Assembly (NCBI GenBank): GCA_008081395.1
Contig: VMCJ01000153.1
Span: 1 to 42,892 of the forward strand
Direction: 5' to 3'
Origin: Rhodospirillales bacterium
Lineage (GTDB): Bacteria; Pseudomonadota; Alphaproteobacteria; Bin95
DNA: 42,892 nucleotides
Part shown: positions 8,911-16,883 of the stretch, in pieces
Layout of the letters: every line of letters begins with the position of its first letter
Numbering within the stretch: the first letter of the stretch is position 1
Notes under the pieces: generated by a model
Seen by the model: only the letters and a program-made list of their open reading frames with translations
Databases searched by the model: none
Told to the model about the DNA's origin: nothing
Position numbers and translations under genes: made by a program

Positions 8911-10764
8911 ATGTCAGCTATCACCGTTGATCCAAAAACCGGTCGCAAGCGCTTCAATACACGAGCTGCAAAAGCGACTGAAAAAATAACCGGCAAGGGT
9001 TATTCCGCGATTGAAGATGAAAAACTAAAAACTCTTCCACCACCTCCACCCGGCGCAAAATTCTCTGCCGAAGAACAAGAAAAATACAAGGCCTTTAAAG
9101 AAGCTCGCCAAGGTGCAGCTGACTACATGCGGATGGAAGGTGACTTTGCACATTACCTAGAGGATGTTTACTCCACCGCTCCAGTACCTCGAGAGTCTCT
9201 TACTGACGAATGTGAAGTAGTCATAGTTGGTGCCGGATTTGCTGCTCTCTTACTTTGGTACAAACTATCAAAAGCCGGCATAACAGACATTCGCTTTTGT
9301 GAAAAAGGCGGAGATGTGGGCGGTACCTGGTATTGGAACCGTTACCCAGGCATAGCGTGTGATGTTGAAAGTTATTCCTATCTGCCGTTGCTAGAAGAGA
9401 TGGGATACATCCCTTCTATGAAGTTCGCATCTGGATTTGAAATCCTCGAATATTGCCAGATGATTGCAAATAAGACCGGTTTCTATGACCAGTGTCTTTT
9501 CCACACAACTGTGGAAGATACCATTTGGGATGAAGGCTCAGGACGCTGGACTATAAAAACCGACCGCGGTGATGCGATGAAAGCGCGTTACCTCATTCTG
9601 GCGAATGGTATCCTTACTACCCCTCGCCTCGCTCGTATTGATGGCATGGAAACCTTTAAAGGTGAGAGCTTTCATACCTCTAGATGGAATTATCACGTAG
9701 ATCTTGAAGGAAAACGTGTCGGAATAATTGGAACTGGTGCAACTGCTGTCCAAGCGGTTCCTGAACTCTCTAAAATTGCCGGTGAGTTATTTGTCTTCCA
9801 GCGAACTCCATCCTCAGTTGATGTTCGTGACCAACGGGCAACAACCGATGAGGAACGCGCGCAATGGGCCAATGAGGAAGACTGGTCAAAAAAACGACGT
9901 GATCGATTGGCAATGATTGATTCAGGTCGTGTCGCCCTCCAAGGCAACGATGCTTTCCTCTCTGGTAAGGAAAAAGATTATAAGGTCAGGAAAACTCATA
10001 CAGGGACACTATCAGCCGAAGAGCGCATTCAGGCCCAGCTAAATACTAACTTCCGAATAATGGAGCAGATCAGAGCTCGCGTTGATAGCGTAGTTGATGA
10101 TCCCGCAACCGCAGAATCCCTGAAGGCTTTTTATCCTTACGGATGTAAGCGCCCAACATTTCATGATGAATTTCTCCCCGCGTTCAATAAAGAACATGTC
10201 CATTTAGTCGATTGCGCTCCTCACGGCGTTAAGCAAATAAATGAAGTTGGCGTGGTTCATGATGGAAAAGAGTATCCTCTGGACGTATTGATTTATGCTA
10301 CTGGCTTTGAGTGGATGGCAAAATCTACCTTCGCTTCTATTGTTGGGCGCGGTGGTCGGAGCCTCAATGAAAAATGGGATACCGAGGGCGTTAAAACCTT
10401 CTTGGGCATCCATTCCGAAGGTTTTCCAAATTTATTTATTCTATCTGGTCCACAAGGCGGTGGTGGTCAATTTAACTTTATTCGCGGTATCGAGAGCCAT
10501 ACTGACTATGTCACCTGGCTTCTAACAAAAATGCGCGACAACGGGCAAAACCTAATCGATATTAAATCAGACCCAGAAAATGCATATGCCAAACATTGCG
10601 CGGAAGCAGATCTGTTAACTCGCCCTCTTCGAGACTGCTTGAGTTACTACAATGGAGAAGGTGCTGCAGCACCGGGAAGCCTTGCATACTATGGCGGACC
10701 AAAGAAGTGGCACGAGTTAAGGAGTGAAGCTCAAGAAACTCTCGCACCATACATCTTCGCCTGA
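8911..10764 (+). CDS. Baeyer-Villiger type flavin monooxygenase with N-terminal extension
   Basis: A 617-residue relative of the neighbouring monooxygenase, about 80 residues longer. Residues 1-100 are a charged, proline-containing extension (TLPPPPPGAKFSAEEQEKYK) that precedes the FAD motif GAGFAA at 107-112, somewhat like the extended hydroxyacetophenone monooxygenase subgroup. GTWYWNRYPGIACDVES is at 138-154, the fingerprint FKGESFHTSRWN at 249-260, and the NADPH motif GTGATA at 274-279. Expected reaction is NADPH- and O2-dependent oxygenation of a ketone or related carbonyl. The two divergent copies share active-site motifs but not length, suggesting different substrates or successive steps in one pathway. 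The stop codon lies inside a strong inverted repeat. Confidence 0.9.
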   Translation: MSAITVDPKTGRKRFNTRAAKATEKITGKGYSAIEDEKLKTLPPPPPGAKFSAEEQEKYKAFKEARQGAADYMRMEGDFAHYLEDVYSTAPVPRESLTDECEVVIVGAGFAALLLWYKLSKAGITDIRFCEKGGDVGGTWYWNRYPGIACDVESYSYLPLLEEMGYIPSMKFASGFEILEYCQMIANKTGFYDQCLFHTTVEDTIWDEGSGRWTIKTDRGDAMKARYLILANGILTTPRLARIDGMETFKGESFHTSRWNYHVDLEGKRVGIIGTGATAVQAVPELSKIAGELFVFQRTPSSVDVRDQRATTDEERAQWANEEDWSKKRRDRLAMIDSGRVALQGNDAFLSGKEKDYKVRKTHTGTLSAEERIQAQLNTNFRIMEQIRARVDSVVDDPATAESLKAFYPYGCKRPTFHDEFLPAFNKEHVHLVDCAPHGVKQINEVGVVHDGKEYPLDVLIYATGFEWMAKSTFASIVGRGGRSLNEKWDTEGVKTFLGIHSEGFPNLFILSGPQGGGGQFNFIRGIESHTDYVTWLLTKMRDNGQNLIDIKSDPENAYAKHCAEADLLTRPLRDCLSYYNGEGAAAPGSLAYYGGPKKWHELRSEAQETLAPYIFA

Positions 10765-10786
10765 CTCATTTACGCCAGGCGAAGAT
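10753..10786. repeat. 11-bp inverted repeat spanning the monooxygenase stop codon
   Basis: ATCTTCGCCTG (10753-10763) and CAGGCGAAGAT (10776-10786) are perfectly complementary around a 12-base loop. The stop TGA (10762-10764) is at the top of the 5' arm. There is no T run, so this is not a standard intrinsic terminator, but it probably forms a stable 3' end hairpin in the mRNA. Confidence 0.55.
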
Positions 10787-10825
10787 CTCACAGCAGTAGT
10801 CTTCCGCTAAAGGCTCAGTGCTGGC

Positions 10826-10872
10826 GGCTGACATCGTTTATTCAAATTATAGACAGAAAAACGCTGTCAGCC
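10826..10872. repeat. Long imperfect inverted repeat at the MmgE/PrpD 3' end
   Basis: GGCTGACA (10826-10833) pairs with TGTCAGCC (10865-10872) and, after a single mismatch, CGTTT (10835-10839) pairs with AAACG (10859-10863), leaving a 19-base loop. The minus-strand stop codon (complement of 10867-10869) is inside the arm. It has no T tail. With the repeat at 10753 it brackets the convergent gap. Confidence 0.5.
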
Positions 10873-12303
10873 CGCTAAGGATAAGGCGCGAGCCAGAGGC
10901 CAAAGTTCTTCTGCCATCTCAAGGTTCATAACTTCGTCATAGACGCGTTGTGCCTTTGACTTCGATACAGCACGGGTCGCATTAGCCCAAAATTTTTCAG
11001 CTATATCATCACTCGACAGAGGGTTAGCATCAGAACCACGATTAACGGCTTCACGGTGCTCAATTGTGCGCCCGTCTTTTGTGCGAGCAATCAGTTTACC
11101 AGAGTAGTACCTTGGAAAAGCTGTATCGGGATCATCTTGCCAATCGACCTTTGCAGCAATTGCTAAAGCTCTCTCATCATTGATGGCGTCAGCATCAAGC
11201 TCATCTAAAGTGAACCGACCACGGGTTAGGCTAGTAGCTACAATATAAGGAATTGAAAATTGCGCATCGTATGCATTTTGTGGTCTTCGCTTCTGAACAA
11301 GAGGTTCACAAACTACAGCAGCCTGGGTTGGATGAATAAAGGCAGTAACACTATCGACATTATCCGCAGTTAAGCCTTGGCTCATGAGTGCGAGCGTCGC
11401 ATCCGCAAATGCATGATTAAAGTGGCAGGCCGGATAAGGTTTAAAACCGACATTCTCTAATTCCCACACTTCACCCAAACCTGCGGTACACATTGCAAGA
11501 TTTGCCGAATTTTCCTGGCCAAGATAGAGATTGAATAGGCCATAACGTCCCTCATACGCCTGGCTAGGCCCTTTAAATCCCTCTTTTGCAAGAGCAGCAG
11601 CAGTGATTGCTGAGGTCGCCGCCCAACCTGGGTGCATCCTCTTAGTCCAGGCTCCATCAGATAAGAATTCGAGATTTCCAGAAGACTGAGACAGAGCAAT
11701 TCCCTGAGCGTCTTCCATTTGCTTCGGCGTAAGGTGTCCAAGTTTTGCGGCAGACAGCGCAGCACCGAAAACACCTACCAAACCAGTGGGGTGATAACCA
11801 CGAGAGTGAAAACCACCCTGAGCGGCTGCACCAATGCGCGCCGAAACCTCAACTCCGATGAGGTATGCAGCCATCATTTCTGATCCGCTTGCATCATGCC
11901 GCAAGCCCTGAGCAAAGGCTGCAGCAAGAGCAGACGCACTCGCGTGGATCACTCCATCGGTATGAGTATCATCAAAATCTAAACCGTGAATAAGTGTTCC
12001 GTTTAATAAAGCTTGATCGCGGACGGGCAATGCCATGTCAAAGCCGATTACTGGATAGCCTCCATCACCGCCCAACGCTCTAAGAGCATTAGCTGCACGT
12101 TGGCCAAATTCAAATGTTGTTGATGCCAGTGCAATTCCAAAACAGTCCAGGATATGCAGTTTAGCGCGTTCCACTACATGGCTTGGAGCCTCGTCAAGGC
12201 TAAAGTCAGCCGCAAACGCCGCGAGCGAGGCAGAAATAGTTGAATGACCCTCAAGAAAACTTGATGATGAAGGAAGCTGTTCTGGCTTTGAGATAATGTT
12301 CAT
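10867..12303 (-). CDS. MmgE/PrpD family protein
   Basis: A 478-residue member of the MmgE/PrpD family, which includes 2-methylcitrate dehydratase and cis-aconitate decarboxylase. Visible family features are ERAKLHILDCFGIALA at the N-terminal domain, the conserved HGLDFDDTH active-site segment near residue 105, the GYHPTG...GA segment, and the lid domain with KPYPACHFNHAFADA. The length is normal. The enzyme may hydrate or dehydrate a tricarboxylate or a related acid; with a CitE-like lyase next door and a propionyl-CoA synthetase upstream, a role in methylcitrate-like or itaconate-like metabolism is possible, but no prpB or prpC is in the window, so true 2-methylcitrate dehydratase activity is unproven. 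Confidence 0.88.
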   Translation of the reverse strand: MNIISKPEQLPSSSSFLEGHSTISASLAAFAADFSLDEAPSHVVERAKLHILDCFGIALASTTFEFGQRAANALRALGGDGGYPVIGFDMALPVRDQALLNGTLIHGLDFDDTHTDGVIHASASALAAAFAQGLRHDASGSEMMAAYLIGVEVSARIGAAAQGGFHSRGYHPTGLVGVFGAALSAAKLGHLTPKQMEDAQGIALSQSSGNLEFLSDGAWTKRMHPGWAATSAITAAALAKEGFKGPSQAYEGRYGLFNLYLGQENSANLAMCTAGLGEVWELENVGFKPYPACHFNHAFADATLALMSQGLTADNVDSVTAFIHPTQAAVVCEPLVQKRRPQNAYDAQFSIPYIVATSLTRGRFTLDELDADAINDERALAIAAKVDWQDDPDTAFPRYYSGKLIARTKDGRTIEHREAVNRGSDANPLSSDDIAEKFWANATRAVSKSKAQRVYDEVMNLEMAEELWPLARALSLAG

Positions 12304-12340
12304 AGATCGGACCTTTATTCAGCTGAAACTTGAAACCAGA

Positions 12341-12361
12341 CCTCTCCGTCTCTCGGAGAGG
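12341..12361. repeat. 8-bp hairpin upstream of the MmgE/PrpD gene
   Basis: CCTCTCCG (12341-12348), loop TCTCT, CGGAGAGG (12354-12361): a perfect stem 38 bases upstream of the MmgE/PrpD start codon. It would lie in the 5' leader of that gene or just downstream of the CitE-like gene. On the minus strand the T run precedes rather than follows the stem, so it is not a normal terminator; an operator or leader structure is possible. Confidence 0.4.
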
Positions 12362-12442
12362 AAAAATGTGAAAGCACCAAAGATGTTTCTACTCTATCAT
12401 GACCGAGCCTTCCCTGGCTAATACGCAAGGTTCTCAATTAAG

Positions 12443-13312
12443 TCAGATATTGGAGCTTACGGCCTCGGCTATGGCCAGCGTGCGCTTTGCTTTTTCATAG
12501 ATGGGGTAATCAATAAAATAACCATCAACTTGGATAGACGCAGAACCTGCTGCCTCAGCAGATTGAAAAGCATCTATGACCCTACGTGCATAAGCTACTT
12601 CTAAATCGTCAGGCGTGAACGCTGCGTTAGCAGTTGGTACCTGGCTTGGATGAATACACAATTTTCCTTGAAAACCCAGGTCTCGAGCTCTCTCTGCAGA
12701 AGCCTGAAAAGCTTCACTTTCATTCAAATGAATAAAAACAGTATCGATCGGAGGTTCAATCCCTGCAGACCTACTCTCCATTACGCAGGTAGCGCGAGCA
12801 AACTCAAGTTCCGTCTCACCCAAACTCCAGTTGATACCAAGATCAAGCGTGTAGTCACCCGCACCAAAAGCAACTCGCTTTACTCGTGAACTGGCCATAG
12901 CAATATTCCCGATTTCTTTATGCCCTTTTGCTGTTTCAATTATGGGGATCAGGTCGATTTCCCCATTCGGAATCTTATTTTCACGCTCAAGTTGAGCAAT
13001 TAGCCAATCAGCTGTTTTGATTTGATCCGCACACTCGACTTTTGGCAAAACAATGCCATCCAACCAAGGACCGATAACCTCAGTTAAATCACCAAAACAA
13101 TGAGGCGTCTCCATACTATTAACGCGAACATAGCCCAAACATCGACGCGAACGTTTCAAAGCTTCAACAACGATTGCACGTGTAGCAGGCTTCTCTGCCT
13201 CAGCTACAGCATCTTCCAAGTCGAGGATTACCGCGTCAGCACCGACATCAAACACTTTTGCAACTTTGCGCTCATGATCTCCTGGCGCAAACAACATTGT
13301 TCTAAGTGGCAT
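12443..13312 (-). CDS. HpcH/HpaI (CitE-like) CoA ester lyase
   Basis: A 289-residue CitE-like TIM barrel. The N-terminus PLRTMLFAPGDHERKVAK, the DAVILDLEDAVAEAEK strand with acidic residues for Mg2+, the PKVE segment, the IPIIETAKG strand carrying the metal-binding glutamate, FGAGDYTLDLG with the metal-binding aspartate, and CIHPSQVP at the C-terminal side are all family landmarks. Relatives cleave citryl-, malyl-, beta-methylmalyl- or citramalyl-CoA. No CitD/CitF subunits are nearby, so a stand-alone malyl- or citramalyl-CoA lyase is more likely than citrate lyase. The gene is on the same strand as the PrpD-like gene, 139 bases upstream of it, and divergent from the aminotransferase. Confidence 0.87.
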   Translation of the reverse strand: MPLRTMLFAPGDHERKVAKVFDVGADAVILDLEDAVAEAEKPATRAIVVEALKRSRRCLGYVRVNSMETPHCFGDLTEVIGPWLDGIVLPKVECADQIKTADWLIAQLERENKIPNGEIDLIPIIETAKGHKEIGNIAMASSRVKRVAFGAGDYTLDLGINWSLGETELEFARATCVMESRSAGIEPPIDTVFIHLNESEAFQASAERARDLGFQGKLCIHPSQVPTANAAFTPDDLEVAYARRVIDAFQSAEAAGSASIQVDGYFIDYPIYEKAKRTLAIAEAVSSNI

Positions 13313-13463
13313 CGATTGCTCCCAATAGACTTAGACCGGAATGATCATTAACGAACACACAGGACCGTGCAACTGATGATTTGCCAATGGTTTTTGAAAC
13401 CTCATAATGCAATCACGGTTGAGCATTAATTGTGAAATTCGGAAAGCAGCATTGGAGGTTTTC

Positions 13464-14321
13464 ATGACAGAGCCATATTCCTGGATTGATGGAGAATGGA
13501 TATCCGGAAACCCGCCCATCATCGGGCCTTTAACTAACGCTGCATGGATGGCCACCGTAGTTTTTGATGGTGCTCGTGCTTATGACGGTCTCGCCCCTGA
13601 TCTCGACCTTCATGCAGAAAGATGTATTGCTTCGGCTCTCGCTCTTGGCCTTGAGCCACAGGTAACGGCAAAAGAAATACAACGTCTTGCGGTAGATGGC
13701 CTCTCACATTTCCCTTCAGGTGCAGCTGTCTATATTCGCCCGATGTTCTACGGTGACGAAGGGTGGTTAATCCCTACGACAACTAAATTCTGCCTCACGC
13801 TGTTTGAACTCCCAATGAATTCACCAGATAAAGGCTTATCGATCTGCAGGACCACCCGAGTTAGGCCAACACCTCTTGCAGCGCCAACTGATGCCAAAGC
13901 TGCGTGTCTTTATCCAAATGCACACCGCATGCTTAAAGAAGCTATAAGCCGAGGTTTTGACGCTGCTGTAGTTGGGGATGCAAACGGGAACGTCGCTGAA
14001 CTAACAACTTCGAATATATTTCTAGTAAAGGACGACGTCGTATCAACACCCGTACCAAACGGTACATTCCTGAATGGAATTACACGTCAAAGAACCATCA
14101 AACTTTTATTAGAAGCTGGAATAAAAGTTGAAGAGCGTACGATAGATTTTTCTGAATTAGACACTGCAGACGAACTTTTCTCGACTGGAAATGCCAACAA
14201 AATTCAACCAATTTCCCGTTATGAACACCGTTCATTTCAGCCAGGGCCGATAGCGCTTAAAGCCCAAAGGTTATATCGCACCTATGCAGAGGCTCACGGG
14301 AAATTAGTGAATTTTTGCTAG
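13464..14321 (+). CDS. Class IV (branched-chain type) PLP aminotransferase
   Basis: A 285-residue fold type IV PLP enzyme. The TVVFDGARAYDG segment, the PLP lysine K145 in TDAKAACLYPN, the E179 in GNVAELTTSNIFLVKDD, and the NGITRQRTIKLL phosphate-binding segment match branched-chain amino acid aminotransferases. D-amino acid aminotransferase and aminodeoxychorismate lyase share the fold; the length and NG-T-R motif favour BCAT-like activity. I chose the ATG at 13464 because GGAGG precedes it by 5 bases; the frame is open further upstream. It converges with the ornithine decarboxylase gene with 45 bases between stops. Confidence 0.85.
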   Translation: MTEPYSWIDGEWISGNPPIIGPLTNAAWMATVVFDGARAYDGLAPDLDLHAERCIASALALGLEPQVTAKEIQRLAVDGLSHFPSGAAVYIRPMFYGDEGWLIPTTTKFCLTLFELPMNSPDKGLSICRTTRVRPTPLAAPTDAKAACLYPNAHRMLKEAISRGFDAAVVGDANGNVAELTTSNIFLVKDDVVSTPVPNGTFLNGITRQRTIKLLLEAGIKVEERTIDFSELDTADELFSTGNANKIQPISRYEHRSFQPGPIALKAQRLYRTYAEAHGKLVNFC

Positions 14322-14366
14322 AAGTCAGAACAGAGAAACTACTATCCAACGACGATCCGGCAATTA

Positions 14367-15500
14367 TCAGACACAGTATGTCTTGAGTGGTGGCAACCCA
14401 TTAAAAGCGACCGAACAATAGGTCGAGGTGTATGCTCCAGCAGATAAAAAGTCCACTGTATCACCTGGCTTAAGATCGTCTGGAAGGTTGTAAGCCGTCT
14501 CTTGATAAAGTACGTCAACTTCATCACAGGTCGGTCCAGCAATAATCACCCTACTGGTATCGCCTTGCCCGTCTTTTGATGTGCGAATTCTATATTTTAT
14601 AGCTTCATCCATGGTCTCAATGAGGCCACCAAATTTACCAACATCAAGATAGACCCAGCGTGGCCCATCTTCCATTTTATGAGACACAAGAACTACTTCA
14701 CTACGGATCATTCCAGCATCTGCGACCAAGCTGCGGCCAGGCTCAATAAGGACTTCAGGGAGACGGTTCCCAAAATGCTTATGCAGTGCTGCAGTCAATG
14801 CAGAAGCATGTTCTTCGTGAGATGCGGCTTCTGTTAAATAATGGCCAGGCAATCCTCCGCCTACATTAAGCAGACGAAGATTCACGCCACGCTCGCGCAA
14901 GCTTGTGAATAGCATTGCTGCCTTACCAACAGCTACATCCCATTCACCTGCATCGCGCTGCTGAGAACCGACGTGAAAAGAGAGACCATATGGATCAAGA
15001 CCCATTTGCCCAGCACTAACCAGCAGTTCTTCTGCCATGGCTAAAGAACAGCCGAACTTGCCTCCCAATGGCCAGTCTGCGGTCTTGGACTTTTCAAAAC
15101 GAAGTCGGCAGTAAACTTTAGCTCCTGGAGCGGCAACTGCTAGTTTCTCAAGTTCACCCTGGCTATCAAATGCAAAAAGGCGAACACCAAGAGCATACGC
15201 CGCAGCTATATCACTCTGCTTCTTTACAGTGTTACCAAAGGAGATACGGCTTGCAGGCGCACCTGCAGCTAGCGCTTCTCGAATTTCATAAATTGACGCT
15301 GTGTCAAAACTAGAACCCATCTCAGCCAGCATACCCATTATTTGAGGTGCTGGGTTGGCTTTCATAGCGTAAAAGATGCGAGCCTGGGGCAGTGAGCGTG
15401 CCAAAGCGAGGTAATTGTCTCTGACCATGTCTAAGTCCATGACAAGGCATGGTGTAGCAGGACGCTGGTCAGCAAGAAATGTTTCTATGCGCGGTGTCAT
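14367..15500 (-). CDS. Ornithine decarboxylase-like, fold type III PLP decarboxylase
   Basis: A 377-residue eukaryotic-type (alanine racemase fold) decarboxylase that makes putrescine from ornithine, or cadaverine from lysine. The PLP lysine is K47 in YAMKANP; FHVGSQ (H176), GGGLPG (214-219) and EPGR (253-256) bind the cofactor phosphate; C325-D326 in GPTCDEVD is the catalytic cysteine pair from the partner subunit. Length and motifs fit ornithine decarboxylase better than the longer diaminopimelate decarboxylase. RBS AGGGA lies 8 bases before the ATG at 15498-15500. A GC-rich structured leader precedes it, as in other alphaproteobacteria where this gene follows the speF RNA motif. Confidence 0.92.
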   Translation of the reverse strand: MTPRIETFLADQRPATPCLVMDLDMVRDNYLALARSLPQARIFYAMKANPAPQIMGMLAEMGSSFDTASIYEIREALAAGAPASRISFGNTVKKQSDIAAAYALGVRLFAFDSQGELEKLAVAAPGAKVYCRLRFEKSKTADWPLGGKFGCSLAMAEELLVSAGQMGLDPYGLSFHVGSQQRDAGEWDVAVGKAAMLFTSLRERGVNLRLLNVGGGLPGHYLTEAASHEEHASALTAALHKHFGNRLPEVLIEPGRSLVADAGMIRSEVVLVSHKMEDGPRWVYLDVGKFGGLIETMDEAIKYRIRTSKDGQGDTSRVIIAGPTCDEVDVLYQETAYNLPDDLKPGDTVDFLSAGAYTSTYCSVAFNGLPPLKTYCV

Positions 15501-15514
15501 AGCAATTTCCCTAA

Positions 15515-15655
15515 AGCAAGAGGTAGAACGACGGACGAGTCGGGCGTGGACCCCGAACCGGCTGCCGCCCCGCCGCCGGTCCCGCGGTGGAGGCGGGATC
15601 CAGCCTGCAAACGCGCTTTGGGGCGTGCGTTTCAGATTAGGGTGCGCGGTATATT
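15515..15655 (-). ncRNA. Structured 5' leader of ornithine decarboxylase, probable speF motif
   Basis: The leader is strikingly GC-rich against the AT-rich neighbourhood. On the minus strand it offers several hairpins: AAACGC/GCGTTT (window 15609-15632), TCCCGC/GCGGGA (15580-15598) and CCGGC/GCCGG (15558-15579); the latter two can be enclosed by a TGGA/TCCA stem (15547-15550 with 15599-15602), giving a three-way junction. A small CGAC/GTCG hairpin follows close to the RBS. The alphaproteobacterial speF motif is a cis-regulatory RNA known from upstream of ornithine decarboxylase genes, so position and structure match; I cannot check the consensus itself. There is no T run, so control would more likely act on translation. 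Boundaries are approximate. Confidence 0.65.
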
Positions 15656-15692
15656 AGGTTCTCTTAAGAAACGCAACTGATTCAGATTATTT

Positions 15693-16676
15693 TTATTGCG
15701 CCCGAACGACACACTGCTCAATGTCACCAAAAGGCATTGAACCTGTGTGAGTTTGATAAGCAATACGCACCCTGTCGTTAAACTTCAGGAATGGGGTTCT
15801 TGGCTGCCCCTCTTCAATAATTTCAATCATTCGTGCCTCTGCGATGCAAGAAGAGCCAACAGAACGATTTCGATTAGAGACTGTGCCTGATCCAATGACT
15901 GTGCCTGCGCAGAGCCTTCGAGTACGAGCAGCATGAGCAATCAACCGGGGAAACTCGAAGTTCATATCTATCCCGGCATCCGGTCGACCAAATTCCTGAC
16001 CGTTGATTTCACACACCATCGGGCCAATCAATTTTCCACCATCCCATGCATCACCGAGTGCATCAGGAGTAACAACAACAGGAGCAAAAGCACTAGCTGG
16101 CTTACCTTGATAGAAGCCAAACCCCTTTGATAATTCGCCTGGAATTATGTTCCGAAGAGATACATCGTTCACAATGGTAATAAGCTTAATGTGTTGGCCA
16201 GCCTCAGCCTCTGTTACTCCCATGGGCACATCATCCAGAACGACCGCCACTTCGGCTTCAAAATCAATCCCCCATTCATCATCGTTAAGATCAATCGGAT
16301 CTCTGCATCCTTTAAAGTCATCTGAGCCGCCCTGATACATAAGTGGCTCTTCTAAAAACGTAGCTGGCATTTCAGCGCCCCTAGCTCGACGAACCAGCTC
16401 CATATGATTGAGATAAACACTCCCGTCAGACCAATTAAAACATCTTGGTAACGGCGCTGTTAGGTGAGAGAAATCTTCTAATTTGAAGGCACCTTTAAGT
16501 TTACCCTGCTCCAAGGCGACCGACGCCCGAATAAGCTCTGGTTCTATTGAAGCCCAATTATCCAGTGCGGACTGCAGCGTTGGCGCAATTTGCGGGATAC
16601 AAACAGCATTTTGCAAATTCTCAGACACAATTATTAGGGTGCCGTCCCTGCCCTGTTTTAGGGATGCTAATTTCAT
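15693..16676 (-). CDS. Fumarylacetoacetate hydrolase (FAH) family protein
   Basis: A 327-residue FAH-fold enzyme. The C-terminal catalytic domain has YLNHMELVRRARG, then the metal ligands in DFEAEVAVVLDD and NDVSLR, KGFGFYQGKPASAFAPVV, and GSGTVSNRN. This is the bacterial fumarylacetoacetase-like subgroup with an N-terminal domain of about 80 residues rather than the short 2-keto-hydratase type. Substrates in the family are fumarylacetoacetate, acylpyruvates and 2-hydroxy-hepta-dienedioates. Homogentisate genes are not adjacent, so the pathway is open. I take the ATG at 16674-16676; the preceding TTG is in frame but has no better ribosome site. It ends just upstream of the ornithine decarboxylase leader. 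Confidence 0.85.
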   Translation of the reverse strand: MKLASLKQGRDGTLIIVSENLQNAVCIPQIAPTLQSALDNWASIEPELIRASVALEQGKLKGAFKLEDFSHLTAPLPRCFNWSDGSVYLNHMELVRRARGAEMPATFLEEPLMYQGGSDDFKGCRDPIDLNDDEWGIDFEAEVAVVLDDVPMGVTEAEAGQHIKLITIVNDVSLRNIIPGELSKGFGFYQGKPASAFAPVVVTPDALGDAWDGGKLIGPMVCEINGQEFGRPDAGIDMNFEFPRLIAHAARTRRLCAGTVIGSGTVSNRNRSVGSSCIAEARMIEIIEEGQPRTPFLKFNDRVRIAYQTHTGSMPFGDIEQCVVRAQ

Positions 16677-16883
16677 CAATTAAATCCAAATTTGTCAGTC
16701 TTCATAGTGCCACAAATGACGCGATATAAATATCCAAAATTGAAAACCTAGTATTTAATAGAATACTATTCTATAATTATTCCTGCAGTTTACAAATATT
16801 CCAAAATGAAAAAATTACTATATGTAATTTCATTATTGGTAAACAATTTTATAAATAATTATAAATAATTGGAGAATTTTATA
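16677..16883. promoter_or_regulatory. AT-rich divergent promoter region with two palindromes
   Basis: This 207-base region between the FAH-family and methyltransferase genes is strongly AT-rich. It holds ATAGAAT-ACT-ATTCTAT (16758-16774) and AAATTAC-TATAT-GTAATTT (16812-16830), both perfect 7+7 inverted repeats, and an exact tandem repeat of ATAAATAATT (16851-16870) just before the ribosome site. The palindromes are candidate regulator sites; AT-richness alone raises the chance of such matches. Confidence 0.4.

Noticed and set aside
10867-13312. Complete methylcitrate cycle
   Set aside because: Only a PrpD-like and a CitE-like gene are here; methylcitrate synthase and methylisocitrate lyase are absent from the window.
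15415-15657. 80-codon plus-strand frame across the ornithine decarboxylase leader
   Set aside because: Arg-rich, low-complexity composition caused by the GC-rich structured RNA; opposite strand to the decarboxylase gene.
16851-16870. Tandem ATAAATAATT repeat as a mobile-element mark
   Set aside because: Only two copies in a very AT-rich stretch; no transposase or terminal inverted repeats nearby.
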